In this document: positions 35,901 to 43,939 of the stretch, piece by piece
Layout of the letters: each line of letters starts with the position of its first letter
Numbering within the stretch: position 1 is the stretch's first letter
Source of the DNA: Acidobacteriota bacterium
GTDB lineage: Bacteria; Acidobacteriota; Terriglobia; Terriglobales; SCQP01
Length of the DNA stretch: 47,810 bases
Assembly (NCBI GenBank): GCA_027315185.1
Contig: DAHUYO010000019.1
Location: 1 to 47,810 of the forward strand
Reading direction: 5' to 3'
Program-made: the position numbers and the translations under genes
The notes under the pieces: generated by a model
The model's database searches: none
What the model was told of the DNA's origin: nothing
Seen by the model: only the letters and a program-made list of their open reading frames with translations

Positions 35901-36245
35901 CGCCCCGATCGCTTGCACCGGCTCATGATCGAAGACCGGCCGCCACCGCAGCCCACCATCCGAGCTTTTCCAAACCCCGCCCGAGCTGGCGCCGGCGTAA
36001 TAGACATTCGGATTGCCGGGCACGCCAACGCCGGCAGCGACGCGATTGCCGTGCATCGGACCAACAAACCGGAAGTGCAAGGCCTGCGTCTCCGCTTTCG
36101 GTACGACTTGGGAGTTCGCTCGGGGTGTGGCCACCAGCGCGGAAACGGCGAAGGCCACGGCGCCGAACCGGATCCTCGCTCGGCGCGTTGCCGCAATTCG
36201 GGTTGGCAGAAGTCGAGTAGGCAAAAACCAACGAGCATGGGACAT
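32931..36245 (-). CDS. secreted sortilin/VPS10-like beta-propeller protein
   Basis: The exported protein has 1104 residues. A signal peptide spans about 20-44 (GAVAFAVSALVATPRANS). Many BNR/Asp-box repeats follow, including SSDGGLRW, SLDAGRTW, TTDGGKTW, SHDGGNHW, SDDGGRHW and SSDGGETF, forming the VPS10/sialidase-like propellers (about 55-800). The C-terminal 250 residues hold a beta-sandwich-like segment (GPMAAPGRYTLRLVVGGQ) and a helical tail. Automated annotation often calls such proteins glycosyl hydrolases, but no catalytic site is evident here. ATG 36245 has GAGGAG nine bases upstream; the frame extends to 36455 without support. It is divergent from ubiX and convergent with coaE. Confidence 0.88.
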   Translation of the reverse strand: MSHARWFLPTRLLPTRIAATRRARIRFGAVAFAVSALVATPRANSQVVPKAETQALHFRFVGPMHGNRVAAGVGVPGNPNVYYAGASSGGVWKSSDGGLRWRPVFDHEPVQAIGALAVAPSAHNEVWAGTGEAWLIRASDMSGDGVYRSLDAGRTWQHMGLTNTGRIGRIVVNPRNANEVYVCALGHAADPGPDRGVYRTTDGGKTWQRILYVAPDAGCSGLAMDPHNPNKLFAGFWQVKMRPWALDSGGPNSGIFVSHDGGNHWTRLVHDGLPHSPLGKIDVAVAPTNSNRVYALIQTHDQGSLWRSDDGGRHWHVENWNRDLIGRAGYYIRLAVSPADENTVYIANSSFWISSDGGETFHPTYWGGDNHDIWVDPQNAKRIIVTDDGGINITTNGGKGFHRVGLPIGQMYHVAVDNQIPFHFYTNMQDAGTMRGPSIRTQFGYGVPPTAGWTFNMGGCESGFTLPDPKNPNIVWASCYGDEVTRWNAKTGLARSVSPWLHTLDSPPNKTKYRCNWTPPLAIDPFDANTVYYGCQVIFKTSDKGQSWSIISPDLSTGNPKYLQPSGGFSEDNLGQFYGETIFAIAPSPIRKDLIWAGTNDGQVWYTTAGGGKWTNVTKNIHGIGPWGEVTSIAPSPFAPGTAYVSITRRLMGDWHPYIFMTTDYGRTWTNIATGIGHGADKTAIPDVQVVCADPYRRGLLFAGTSSGLFFTLDNGAHWAPLNHGLPHTKVSWAVIQRQTHDLVVSTYGRGIYILDDVAPLERMSPADWSATAHLFAPTPAYRLPRIGHAIFDYSVGAATHKPVTLTVLDAQGHVVRTLHGPGSAGLHRVFWDMRYAPAQTIKLRTPAPDNPYIYEEPQFWGHDWRPIIHWGIWGANRGPMAAPGRYTLRLVVGGQTYTRPFSILRDPKDPATVQQIEASVRLGLRVRADIDHVTAMVDQLEWMRKQLNAVYGMLRTTAPGPLPASVRAVAAGRAGGSRASLLASVAAMRQRMSHVEDMLIAREDRNSDDKYYTQAYRPYLNLIWFNAEIGPGGGDVAGSAGEGPTRTAYHLLHVIEAQLAKGQSAYDSLMGNEMVAFNRSLARHGLTPVVASAPPPVTEPSGR

Positions 36246-36656
36246 CAGGGAATCTCCTCGAGCACAGGCTGGCAACCCTGGACAGCTACTCGGGCCGACG
36301 CCCCTATTTTGCATACATTGTGGGATTCCGCAAGCGAAATCCGCCCCCGCGGCTAGGGGAACGCCGTCGCGGCCCGCGCCATTCCAGAGCGCGGTGGCGC
36401 CTAGCCTGGGCGCGCCCCTATTCTCTTCGTCGCCGACTGGTGTAATGCTTCTCACTCTCGGTCACTACCTCGGTTGCGCTCCGGCGCAATGGCTACAATG
36501 ATGGTTCGAGTTGCTGCGCCACCGCGGCTCCGCGGTCGCGCTGGGCGGGCCCATGCGCTACTCCCAAGCGCCGGCGGCGGTAACCGGCACGCGGGATGGG
36601 CGGGACCTCTCGCGCCAGGCCGTGGGAGCGGCGCGCAGCCGGTGGACAGAAGCAAA
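36246..36656. other. divergent intergenic region, propeller gene / ubiX
   Basis: There is no gene in this stretch; it should hold the promoters of both neighbours. TACAAT (about 36494-36499) is a good -10 for ubiX, giving a leader of roughly 150 bases. An imperfect palindrome lies at 36323-36342 (GGATTCCGC, two bases, GCGAAATCC; one mismatch), near the expected promoter of the propeller gene. The in-frame extension of ubiX back to 36474 has no conserved sequence. Confidence 0.45.
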
Positions 36657-37295
36657 ATGACAGAGGCCTCCTCTTCAGGACTGAACCTTACCTTGGCCGT
36701 CACCGGCGCCAGCGGCGCGGCGGTCGGCCGCTGCGCTTTGCAAATGCTCCTCGCCGATCCACGCGTCGGACATCTCAATTTCGTCGTCTCCCGCCATGCA
36801 CGGCGGGTGGCCCAGGAGGAGCTGACGGTAGCGGACAACGTCCAGTCCGCCGCGGAGTTGGCCGCCGCGCTGGCCGAATGCCGTCCATTGCCGGCGAAGC
36901 TGCGGAATCTAGATCCGGAGGACATTGCCGCCAATATCGCCAGCGGATCCTACGCCAGCGATGGCATGCTGGTGGCGCCATGCAGCATGGGAACTCTGGC
37001 CGCGATCGCCCATGGGCTGTCGAACAATCTAATTGAACGGGCCGCCGATGTCTGCTTGAAGGAGCGCCGCCGTCTCGTGCTGGCGGTGCGGGAATCGCCG
37101 CTGAGCGTGATCCATCTGCGGAACATGCTAGCCGTCAGCGAAGCCGGCGGCATCATTTTTCCCGTGATGCCGGCGTTTTACGACGCCGCGACTACGCCGC
37201 ACGCCGCGGTGCGGCAATTCACTGCGCGTTTGCTGGCGAGCCTGGGCCTTCCTCAAACCACGGCGTTCCAATGGCCCGGAGGCGATCGGACCTGA
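36657..37295 (+). CDS. ubiX: flavin prenyltransferase UbiX
   Basis: UbiX attaches a dimethylallyl group to FMN, making the prenylated cofactor used by UbiD-type decarboxylases. The product has 212 residues. The FMN-binding start LTLAVTGASGAAVG (13-26), the central SDGMLVAPCSMGTLAAIAHG, and the RLVLAVRESPLSVIHLRNM segment are all family signatures. ATG 36657 is chosen because the conserved part begins 13 residues later. No ubiD is in the window. The stop codon is directly adjacent to the stop of the convergent GT9 gene. Confidence 0.95.
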   Translation: MTEASSSGLNLTLAVTGASGAAVGRCALQMLLADPRVGHLNFVVSRHARRVAQEELTVADNVQSAAELAAALAECRPLPAKLRNLDPEDIAANIASGSYASDGMLVAPCSMGTLAAIAHGLSNNLIERAADVCLKERRRLVLAVRESPLSVIHLRNMLAVSEAGGIIFPVMPAFYDAATTPHAAVRQFTARLLASLGLPQTTAFQWPGGDRT

Positions 37296-38300
37296 TCACC
37301 CGGGCGAACGCGCAGCCGCTGGGCTCTGCCATGCCGCCGCCAATGCCTCCGCAACGGCGGCAACGGAAATGTCCCTCACCCAGCGCCTGGCACGCACCGG
37401 AATCACCCGGCCGACGGGATCAAACATCGGGATTTCGCCGACGGTCACCACCGCGGAACCCGCCGCCGCGGCAATATGAGAGGGACCGCTGGCGTTGGTA
37501 AGCGCCACGCGGCATCGCGCCAAGGCCGCCGCCAGTTGGGGAATGGAAAGTCCGCGGCAGATCCGGGCGCCTGGCAACTCCCGCAACCCAGCCAATTGCT
37601 CCTCACCCTCCTCCGGCCCGGCAAAGATCACGACGCCCGGCTCTGGAGTCAGCGGCTGGATCCACGCGGTCACGGCGGCCGCAAACCTTTCCGCGGGCCA
37701 CCGCCGGCTGGGGTGGCCAGCCCCGGGGCAAATTCCCAACCATGCCCGCTCCGCGGGCAATTCGCGCTCCGCCCACCCCTGAACCTCGGTGTCTGCCCGC
37801 AGGCGCGGTTGGCGGTCTGGAACGGTAATCCCCAACGGCTCCAGCACGCGGCAATACCGGTCCAGCAAATGCGCCGTGGGGTCGTCCGGCGGCGGCGAAT
37901 GGGTAATCAAGCGCGGCCACGACCGGGTGGGCCGCAACATCGCCACCCGCGCCGGCGCTCCGGCCGCCCAGGCGAGCAGGTTGGTCTCCTTGTAGGAATG
38001 GAGGTCCACGGTGAGATCAAATCGCCGCCCACGCAGCTTGGCCACCAGCGCCGGTATCTCCCACGCCGCCCGCCAGGGCGAATCCCGCCAGCCGGCACGG
38101 TCCACCGCCCAGACCGAAGAAAAACCCGCCAAGCGGAAAACCTCCGCGCCCGACCGTCCGGCCAGCACCGTCACCTCGGCGTCTGGGTAGGCCTCCCGCA
38201 ACGCCCGCGCCGCGGGCAGCGCCAACACCGCATCGCCCATCTGGCCGAAATGAAGCAGCAGAATCCTGCCCGGACGGGATGGCAAAGGGGCCCGCGCCAT
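37296..38300 (-). CDS. glycosyltransferase family 9 (ADP-heptose:LPS heptosyltransferase-like)
   Basis: This GT9 protein of 334 residues resembles RfaF/WaaF-type heptosyltransferases, which add heptose to the lipopolysaccharide core at the cytoplasmic face. The N-terminal ILLLHFGQMGDAVLALPAARALREAYP and the C-terminal GLSIPQLAAALARCRVALTNASGPSHIAAAAGS, with the nucleotide-sugar pocket, are typical. The acceptor and sugar are inferred from family only. The start codon abuts the yjbQ stop (TAAATG), and the stop abuts the ubiX stop tail-to-tail. Confidence 0.9.
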   Translation of the reverse strand: MARAPLPSRPGRILLLHFGQMGDAVLALPAARALREAYPDAEVTVLAGRSGAEVFRLAGFSSVWAVDRAGWRDSPWRAAWEIPALVAKLRGRRFDLTVDLHSYKETNLLAWAAGAPARVAMLRPTRSWPRLITHSPPPDDPTAHLLDRYCRVLEPLGITVPDRQPRLRADTEVQGWAERELPAERAWLGICPGAGHPSRRWPAERFAAAVTAWIQPLTPEPGVVIFAGPEEGEEQLAGLRELPGARICRGLSIPQLAAALARCRVALTNASGPSHIAAAAGSAVVTVGEIPMFDPVGRVIPVRARRWVRDISVAAVAEALAAAWQSPAAARSPG

Positions 38301-38714
38301 TTATTCGCCAAGGAACTTGGCGATCACCCGCTTGGGCCGCTGCCCGTCAAATTCGGCGTAATAGACCTGCTGCCAAGGACCCAAATCCAAGCGGCCCTGG
38401 GTGATGGGCACGATCACTTGGTGATGGACCAATAGACTCTTCAGATGGGAATCGCCGTTGCTCTCTCCGGTGCGGTGATGGCGATAGTCGTCCCGGTACG
38501 GCGCGAGATGCTCCAGCCAGGCGTCTATATCCGCCAACAGCCCATCTTCGGCGTCATTGACCCAAACGCCGGCGGTAATGTGCATCGCCGAAACGAGGAC
38601 CATGCCCTCCTGCATGCCGGTAGCCGCCAGCGTCTTCGCCAGCCGATCCGTGATGTTGATGTACTCCCGGTGCTTGCGCGTATGAAACGTCCAATATTCC
38701 GTATGCGACTTCAT
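38301..38714 (-). CDS. yjbQ: YjbQ/UPF0047 family protein
   Basis: The product has 137 residues. The family signature is complete: H45 and N53 in [21 protein letters not shown]90 in DSHLKSLL, and [23 protein letters not shown]. Family members are small trimeric enzymes; some have been reported to have weak thiamine-phosphate synthase activity, but the physiological role is unsettled. It lies five bases after the SDR gene and directly before the GT9 start, so all three are probably cotranscribed. Confidence 0.92.
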   Translation of the reverse strand: MKSHTEYWTFHTRKHREYINITDRLAKTLAATGMQEGMVLVSAMHITAGVWVNDAEDGLLADIDAWLEHLAPYRDDYRHHRTGESNGDSHLKSLLVHHQVIVPITQGRLDLGPWQQVYYAEFDGQRPKRVIAKFLGE

Positions 38715-38719
38715 AGGCC

Positions 38720-39472
38720 TTACACCAACGATAGCCCACCGTCCACGAGCAGCACTTGGCCGGTGACGAAGCGGCTACAGGTGGCAAACCAGCGCACCGC
38801 CTCGGCGACCTCCTCGGGCTTGCCGCCGCGGCGCATGGGCGTCCGCGCCGCCATCTTCCGCTCCCAGGCCGTCAACTCCGGTTCAAAGGTGATCAGCCCG
38901 GGCGAAACCGCGTTGACTTGTATCTCCGGCGCCAACGCGCGCGCCATCACCCGCGTCAGGTGTTCCAGTCCGGCCTTCGAGGCGCAGTAATGCGCATGGG
39001 TGGGAAACGCGCGGGAAGCGCCCACGGATCCCAGATTGATGATCCGGCCGCCGCCATTGGCGCGCAACATCGGCGCTGCTTCTCGGCTGACCAGGAACGG
39101 CGCCCGCAGATTCGCTTCCAGCATGGCATCCCACTGCGCGTCGCTGATCGCCTCGAACGGCACGTCCTCGTACCGTCCGGCGTTATTCACGATAATGTCC
39201 AGCCGCCCCAGCGCCGCGTGGGCGGTGGCCAAGGCATCATGGATCGCGTGACTATGCCGCAAGTCGAGTTGGATTCCCAGCGAGGGTGCGCCGATTCCCC
39301 GCAGTTGCCGTTCCGTCTCAAAGGCATCCGCCGCGGATGTTCGGTAGGTAAACGCCACGGCGGCGCCGGCGCGCGCCAAATCCAGTGCGATCGCCCGGCC
39401 GATGCGCCGCGCTCCGCCGGTGATCAACGCCGCTTTACCCGCCAATGGCAGGGGAGAGGAAAAATCGGGCAT
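38720..39472 (-). CDS. SDR oxidoreductase, pteridine-reductase-like
   Basis: This classical short-chain dehydrogenase/reductase has 250 residues. The cofactor motif is TGGARRIG, where the arginines suggest NADPH, as in pteridine reductase-like proteins. NNAGRY and the catalytic serine in LGSVGAS are present, together with the YxxxK motif in HYCASK, PG (SPGLI) and VDGG. The tetrad is complete, so it should be an active reductase. GGARRIG and the overall look favour a PTR1/FolM-like enzyme over FabG, but the substrate is not certain. It lies nine bases after the histidine kinase gene and five before yjbQ. Confidence 0.87.
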   Translation of the reverse strand: MPDFSSPLPLAGKAALITGGARRIGRAIALDLARAGAAVAFTYRTSAADAFETERQLRGIGAPSLGIQLDLRHSHAIHDALATAHAALGRLDIIVNNAGRYEDVPFEAISDAQWDAMLEANLRAPFLVSREAAPMLRANGGGRIINLGSVGASRAFPTHAHYCASKAGLEHLTRVMARALAPEIQVNAVSPGLITFEPELTAWERKMAARTPMRRGGKPEEVAEAVRWFATCSRFVTGQVLLVDGGLSLV

Positions 39473-39481
39473 GAAGCCAAA

Positions 39482-41482
39482 TTATGCCCTGGTCGCGGCG
39501 AACCGGCTGGCGGCGAGCGCCGGATGCAAGGCCAAGGGACGAGGGCCATCGCCCATAACCGGCAGGCACACGCGAAAGGTGGTGCCCGCACCCGGAGCGC
39601 TTTCCACGCTGATGGTCCCGCCGCTCTCGGCCACCAGCCCATAGACCATGGCCAGGCCGAGCCCACTGCCCTCGCCAACCGCTTTGGTGCTAGAAAACGG
39701 CTCAAACACCCGCGCCTGCATTGCTGGGTCCATGCCGCGGCCATTATCGGCGATGGCCAGTTCGACCCAGCGATTCCCGGCGCCCGACTCGGGGCCGGCA
39801 CATTCGGTGCGCAGACTGACTTCGCCGCCGGTATTGAGCGCGTCCCGCGCATTGCTGGCCAAATGCCGCACGATCTGCTCGACGGACGCAGGATCCGCAT
39901 ATAACAACGGCAGATGCGGAGCTAAGCTCAATCGCAGCGCAGTGCTGCTGCCCAGCAACTCGCGGATGTCCGGCTCCAAGCGCAGGAGAAGCTGATTCAA
40001 ATCCAGTTCGCGCGAAGCCGACGGTTGCTGCTGGCTAAAGGCCAACAGCCGCTTCGTCAGCGCCGCGGCCTGGTCGCTGGCGCGTAGAATCTGCTGGAGA
40101 CCGCTGTATGCATCTCCGTTGTCGGCCCGGTGCAGCAATAGATCGGCGCGCCCGTGGATGATGGTCAGCAGATTATTAAACTCATGGGCGACGCCGGCGG
40201 CTAAACGCCCCACCGCATCCAGCTTCTGAGCCTGCAATAAATTCGCCTCCAGCCGCCGGCGCTCGCTCACGTCGCGGTAATTGACCACGACTGCGCTGAT
40301 CTCCGACGCCGCCAAAAGGTTGGTGGCTTGCGCTTCCACCCAATGCCAGCGTCCATCGGCGAAACGCGCGCGACACGTAAACCGCACGCTGCCGTTGTTT
40401 TGCCGCAGGAGCCGCGCCATATGGACCATTACGGCGCGCCGATCCGCGGGATGAAGAAACGCCGCGGCGCCCCGGCCGACTACTTCGTCCAGCGCATATC
40501 CCGTCTGGCGGCTCGTGGACGGCCCCCCATAAAGAATGCTGCCGTCCCGGCTCAGGAGCGCGAACGCATCCCCGCTGCGTTCCACCATGGCGCGAAACCG
40601 CCGTTCCGATGCTTGCAGCGCCCACCGCGCCCCTTCCCGTTCCGCCCATGTTCCCGCCAACAGCAACCCGGTCGCTGTGGCGATCAGAATGGCCATCACG
40701 TAGGCCGCCATCGGATGGGGGGAGACGACATGGCGAAATCGGTACAACGTGGCCGCCAGCGTGCTCCAACCGATCATGCAAATGCCGGAACCGCCGAGCC
40801 GCAGCGCCGCCCACACCACGACCGGAATGACGGGTAATGGCAGCGGACCCAGCCGGTGGTGCCCCATGGAAAGGTAGAACACGCGCAGCATCACCACCAG
40901 CAACGCCAAGATGACGCCGGCTTCCAGCCAAACCTTCCATGCCGGCAGCCGCCATCCGCGCCGCCGCCACGCCAATACCAGCGGAACCGTAGCCACGATT
41001 CCCAGCGCCTGGCCCAGCGCATTCACGGTCAGCGCCCAGGCCGCCGGCTGACGCGGCAAACTGCCCAGCCCGAACCACAGCAGCGTTGCGCCGCCCGCGG
41101 CCAGCATCCCTGCGCTCGCCGCCGCGGCCAAGAACATCGCCACGGCTGAAATGGTGGCCATCCCGCCGTCCCACCGCATGCGCCGCAACCATTTAACCGT
41201 CAGCCACAGCGCCGCCGCGTTCCAAATCGCATCGCTGGCGCCGGCCGCAGCGCTGGCGGGATGTCCCGGCAGCCAAGCCGCCACGACACCGCCGGCCAGG
41301 ATCGCGCCGACGATGCCGTTTTCGCCCCATAGCCACATCAGCGCCATGCCCGCTCCCGCCGCCGGCCAAAACGGAGGCGCAAAACCCAAACCGGGCCCGG
41401 TCCAGCGCGCCAGCACTTCCCCCAACCATGCCAGCGCGGTCCATGCCAATGCAGCGACGAAGAGCTTGCGACGGAGGGTCAT
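39482..41482 (-). CDS. MASE1-like membrane sensor histidine kinase with PAS domain
   Basis: This hybrid-topology sensor has 666 residues. About eight transmembrane helices (7-275) resemble a MASE1 sensor. A PAS domain follows (about 290-410, FRAMVERSGDAFALLSRDG and YRDVSERR), then HisKA with the phosphorylation site H433 in GVAHEFNNLLT, and HATPase with ASNARDAL, DNGRGMDP and GSGLGLAMVYGLV. No receiver domain is attached and no response regulator is adjacent, so it is an orphan kinase. The ligand is unknown. The downstream SDR gene starts nine bases later, suggesting an operon of kinase, SDR, yjbQ and GT9. Confidence 0.9.
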   Translation of the reverse strand: MTLRRKLFVAALAWTALAWLGEVLARWTGPGLGFAPPFWPAAGAGMALMWLWGENGIVGAILAGGVVAAWLPGHPASAAAGASDAIWNAAALWLTVKWLRRMRWDGGMATISAVAMFLAAAASAGMLAAGGATLLWFGLGSLPRQPAAWALTVNALGQALGIVATVPLVLAWRRRGWRLPAWKVWLEAGVILALLVVMLRVFYLSMGHHRLGPLPLPVIPVVVWAALRLGGSGICMIGWSTLAATLYRFRHVVSPHPMAAYVMAILIATATGLLLAGTWAEREGARWALQASERRFRAMVERSGDAFALLSRDGSILYGGPSTSRQTGYALDEVVGRGAAAFLHPADRRAVMVHMARLLRQNNGSVRFTCRARFADGRWHWVEAQATNLLAASEISAVVVNYRDVSERRRLEANLLQAQKLDAVGRLAAGVAHEFNNLLTIIHGRADLLLHRADNGDAYSGLQQILRASDQAAALTKRLLAFSQQQPSASRELDLNQLLLRLEPDIRELLGSSTALRLSLAPHLPLLYADPASVEQIVRHLASNARDALNTGGEVSLRTECAGPESGAGNRWVELAIADNGRGMDPAMQARVFEPFSSTKAVGEGSGLGLAMVYGLVAESGGTISVESAPGAGTTFRVCLPVMGDGPRPLALHPALAASRFAATRA

Positions 41483-41590
41483 GGCGCGCAGACGCGATGC
41501 ATGATCCTAGCGTTCGCGCCACGGATTCGGAACTGGCCGCCCGGCCGGTCCGATTTACTGCCCTGGCACTGGCGGTGCGCCGCCGTGCGC

Positions 41591-41986
41591 TTAACGGCTG
41601 GCGAGATAGAAGGTTTGTGTCACCGCTCCGTGCGGACAATATGCGGTCCAGCGGAGCGTTTGCCGGTTCACCGGATCGCGTTCCTCGCCGGTGTCGCACT
41701 CGGCTTCGTGCCGCACACAGCGAAACACCCCGTTCCCCGCGTGCACGATCTCACAACCCGAACGATCTCCCAGTACCTGCTGGGCCCGCGCCACCGCCGC
41801 CTCGATATGGGCCGGCGTCGCTACTTCCGGCGCGAAGCACTCCAATTCGGAATCGAAATCCTCCACCAGGAAGATCGCTTGCACGGATCCCCCGTCGCCC
41901 AACTGTCCCGGAAGCAGGAATAGGACGTCGAGTCCGGCGGCGTGGGCGCGGCTCCGGATCGCTTCCCGGCATTGGGCTTCGGTCAT
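41591..41986 (-). CDS. hypothetical protein
   Basis: The product has 131 residues and I do not recognise it. It has no signal peptide or transmembrane helix. It is acidic in the middle (VEDFDSELECFAPEVATP), with six cysteines scattered (two in FRCVRHEAEC) and an aromatic C-terminus (RWTAYCPHGAVTQTFYLASR). ATG 41986 is preceded ten bases upstream by TACACT, a possible -10, so the mRNA could have almost no leader. A longer frame begins at 42049. It lies between the MASE1 kinase and a small membrane protein gene. Confidence 0.55.
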   Translation of the reverse strand: MTEAQCREAIRSRAHAAGLDVLFLLPGQLGDGGSVQAIFLVEDFDSELECFAPEVATPAHIEAAVARAQQVLGDRSGCEIVHAGNGVFRCVRHEAECDTGEERDPVNRQTLRWTAYCPHGAVTQTFYLASR

Positions 41987-42089
41987 CGCCACACCCAGTG
42001 TAGCAAGCCGCCGCCACCCAGCGGCGCCCAAGGCAGGTTCAGCCGCCATGCACCCGAACCTCAGTGCGGGATAGCGTTACGGCCGCGGG

Positions 42090-42464
42090 TTAGTCAGCGG
42101 CAACTTGCGCCATGCGGGCGCAGGCCAGGCGGTACTGCACTGCTTGATACGCAACCAGCCGCCGCAGCTCTTGTTGCAGCGGTCGCGCCGACCCGGCCAC
42201 GCTCTGCAAGCCCCGCAAGACCGTGAAATACCCTCGAACCCAAGGTTCTGTTTCCATTTCCACTGCGCCGGAAATCGTTTGCAACAGATAGGTGACCGTG
42301 CGGAAATCCTGAGCCAAGCTGTTGTTGCGCTCCAGCAGCCCGCTCGCATGCAGCCGTTCCCATTCCGCCACATCAATGCCGATCAAGCGGCCGTGGGCAA
42401 ACGCAAACACCCCGTACCCCAGTCCCAGGCAAGCCAGCGCCAACACGGCAATTGGATAAATCAT
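42090..42464 (-). CDS. small single-helix membrane protein, unknown function
   Basis: The product has 124 residues. An N-terminal helix (2-24, IYPIAVLALACLGLGYGVFAF) anchors a helical soluble part. There is no recognisable domain. AAGGGG lies a few bases before ATG 42464, which sets the start; the frame extends to 42518 without support. The promoter region upstream contains nested palindromes, described separately. Function unknown. Confidence 0.6.
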   Translation of the reverse strand: MIYPIAVLALACLGLGYGVFAFAHGRLIGIDVAEWERLHASGLLERNNSLAQDFRTVTYLLQTISGAVEMETEPWVRGYFTVLRGLQSVAGSARPLQQELRRLVAYQAVQYRLACARMAQVAAD

Positions 42465-42519
42465 CGCGTCCCCTTTTTGCGCTTCACCAAATTGCTCACC
42501 ACACCCGCTGCACCTCACG

Positions 42520-42578
42520 GGCCGTTTCGGCCATGCAGCGTAAACGGTTTACTTTCCACCATTTTACCTCGCTGCATG
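42520..42578 (-). promoter_or_regulatory. nested inverted repeats around a predicted promoter
   Basis: Three palindromes lie in 59 bases. GGCCG-TTT-CGGCC spans 42520-42532. CATGCAGCG (42532-42540) and CGCTGCATG (42570-42578) are perfect 9-bp inverted repeats 29 bases apart. Between them GTAAAC-G-GTTTAC (42540-42552) is a perfect 13-base palindrome. On the minus strand TAAAAT (42566-42561) is a plausible -10, so the 13-base palindrome would sit just after the transcription start and one outer arm inside the -10/-35 spacer. This is the layout of an operator. The regulator is unknown. Confidence 0.5.
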
Positions 42579-42634
42579 CGCCGGAAAAGGGAAAATCTCT
42601 GCCACTTTTCCGCCGTTTTCTGCCCTCTGGGCCA

Positions 42635-42673
42635 GGTTAGATCGGGCTAACCCGACCGGACGGCCAGTGGCCG
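42635..42673 (-). terminator. hairpin cluster downstream of the secreted TPR gene
   Basis: GGTTAG-ATCGGG-CTAACC (42635-42652) competes with TCGGG-CTAA-CCCGA (42642-42655), and CGGCC-AGT-GGCCG (42661-42673) follows. They lie 17-55 bases after the stop codon of the 338-residue protein gene on the minus strand. No T-run is present, so this could be a weak terminator or a processing site. Confidence 0.3.
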
Positions 42674-42689
42674 ATGGTACGGAGGGAAT

Positions 42690-43706
42690 CTACCGTGGTG
42701 GCGCCTGCGGCTGGCTCCTTTGCAGGCCTTGGATCTCGCCGAGCGTTTGCTTCGCGGCCACCGCGTACTTTCCATGCGGCGCTACCTGAAGGTACAGCTC
42801 AATATCCCTCTTCGCCGCCTCCCACCGCCGCAAGCGAATGTACCCATTCGCGCGCAACAGGTGCGCCGCCGCAGGTCCGGCTGGAATGGTCGCTAGCGCC
42901 CGCCCCGCCGCCGCGATTGCCGCGTGCGGGTGATTTTCGTCCAACTCTAGCTGCGCCATCTCAAAGTACTCCTGCCATAGGCCCGGCTGGACCTGCACTG
43001 CGCGTTGCAGGTAAAACCCCGCGCTGCGCAGTTGGTGCTGCCGCTCATAATCGGCTCCTAGCGCGGTCAACGCCATCGCGTTATTCGGATTCGCCGCCAC
43101 CGCTGCGCGTAGATCTTGTTCCGCCAACCGGAATTGTCCCTGCTCCATCCACAGCACGCCCCGAAACATCCGCGCCTCACCCCAATGCGGGGCCGCCGCC
43201 ACCGCTTTGCTGCCCAGCCGCATGGCCTGCCTCATCCGATGACGCCGCAATGCGGCGCGCGCTTGTCGCAGAGACTTCTTGGCCGCCTTGGGTGCGGCCA
43301 AATCGTTCATGGAAACGACGTCCCCGGCCGGATTGGCCGCCGGTTTCGCCGCCCGACGCATTCCCACGTGTGTCCGGACGATGGTGATCACTCCGGGGTT
43401 ATTGGCGGCAAAGTCGCTCTCAAAAGCCTGGCCACGATAGCTGCCGCGCAAGCGGTACATGCCCGGCGGAATGCCCTGGAACGTAAACGATCCCCCCCCA
43501 TCGGTCACTGCCGTGCCCATGGGCTGACCCGACCAGCTCTCCAATTCCACGTTGGCATACGGCAGCGGCGCGCCCGCATCGTCCTCCAATTCGCCCTGCA
43601 CCGAAGTCGTTGCGTTCGGCATTTGCGCTGCTAACGGCCGTGCGCACGCGCAGGCAGCGGTCAAAATGGCCATCATGACCCATGCTCCCCAACCAGCTTT
43701 CGGCAT
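42690..43706 (-). CDS. secreted carboxypeptidase-regulatory-like / TPR protein
   Basis: The product has 338 residues. A signal peptide ends at about residue 28 (ILTAACACARPLAAQ). A CarboxypepD_reg-like beta-sandwich (about 36-105) has VQGELEDDAGAPLPYANVEL and GSFTFQGIPPGMYRLRGSYRGQ. A TPR array fills the rest (about 140-330), for example EQDLRAAVAANPNNAMALTALGADY. This combination is frequent in acidobacterial secreted proteins. AAGGAGGGGG lies just upstream of ATG 43706 and fixes the start; the frame continues to 43874 without support. Function unknown. Confidence 0.78.
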   Translation of the reverse strand: MPKAGWGAWVMMAILTAACACARPLAAQMPNATTSVQGELEDDAGAPLPYANVELESWSGQPMGTAVTDGGGSFTFQGIPPGMYRLRGSYRGQAFESDFAANNPGVITIVRTHVGMRRAAKPAANPAGDVVSMNDLAAPKAAKKSLRQARAALRRHRMRQAMRLGSKAVAAAPHWGEARMFRGVLWMEQGQFRLAEQDLRAAVAANPNNAMALTALGADYERQHQLRSAGFYLQRAVQVQPGLWQEYFEMAQLELDENHPHAAIAAAGRALATIPAGPAAAHLLRANGYIRLRRWEAAKRDIELYLQVAPHGKYAVAAKQTLGEIQGLQRSQPQAPPR

Positions 43707-43939
43707 CGTTGCGCCCCCTCCTTGCGCGCGCGGATGACGATCCTCGCGCGTTTCGCAGTTGCGATGCCTGGGCCTTTGCTGGTGTCCACGAAAATTCCAT
43801 GTTTTGGAAATTGCGCCGACCTTTCCTTCCACAAATCGAATGGCGCCTCGAACCATCCGAATTCCGGGCCGCATTCAACCCCACGGGTTCCCGTCGCCGT
43901 CGTAGGGGCGCAGCCTTTAGGCGAAAGTGGGGCGGCCCT
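43707..43939 (-). other. intergenic region between the GT cassette and the TPR gene
   Basis: These 233 bases follow the last glycosyltransferase and precede the secreted TPR gene on the minus strand. A short hairpin TTCCA-AAACA-TGGAA lies near 43797-43811. No strong terminator or promoter is recognisable. Confidence 0.35.

Noticed and set aside
36246..36300. GGCAACC-containing stretch reminiscent of a SAM riboswitch
   Set aside because: The surrounding helices of a SAM-I core are not recognisable, and neither neighbour is a sulfur or methionine gene.
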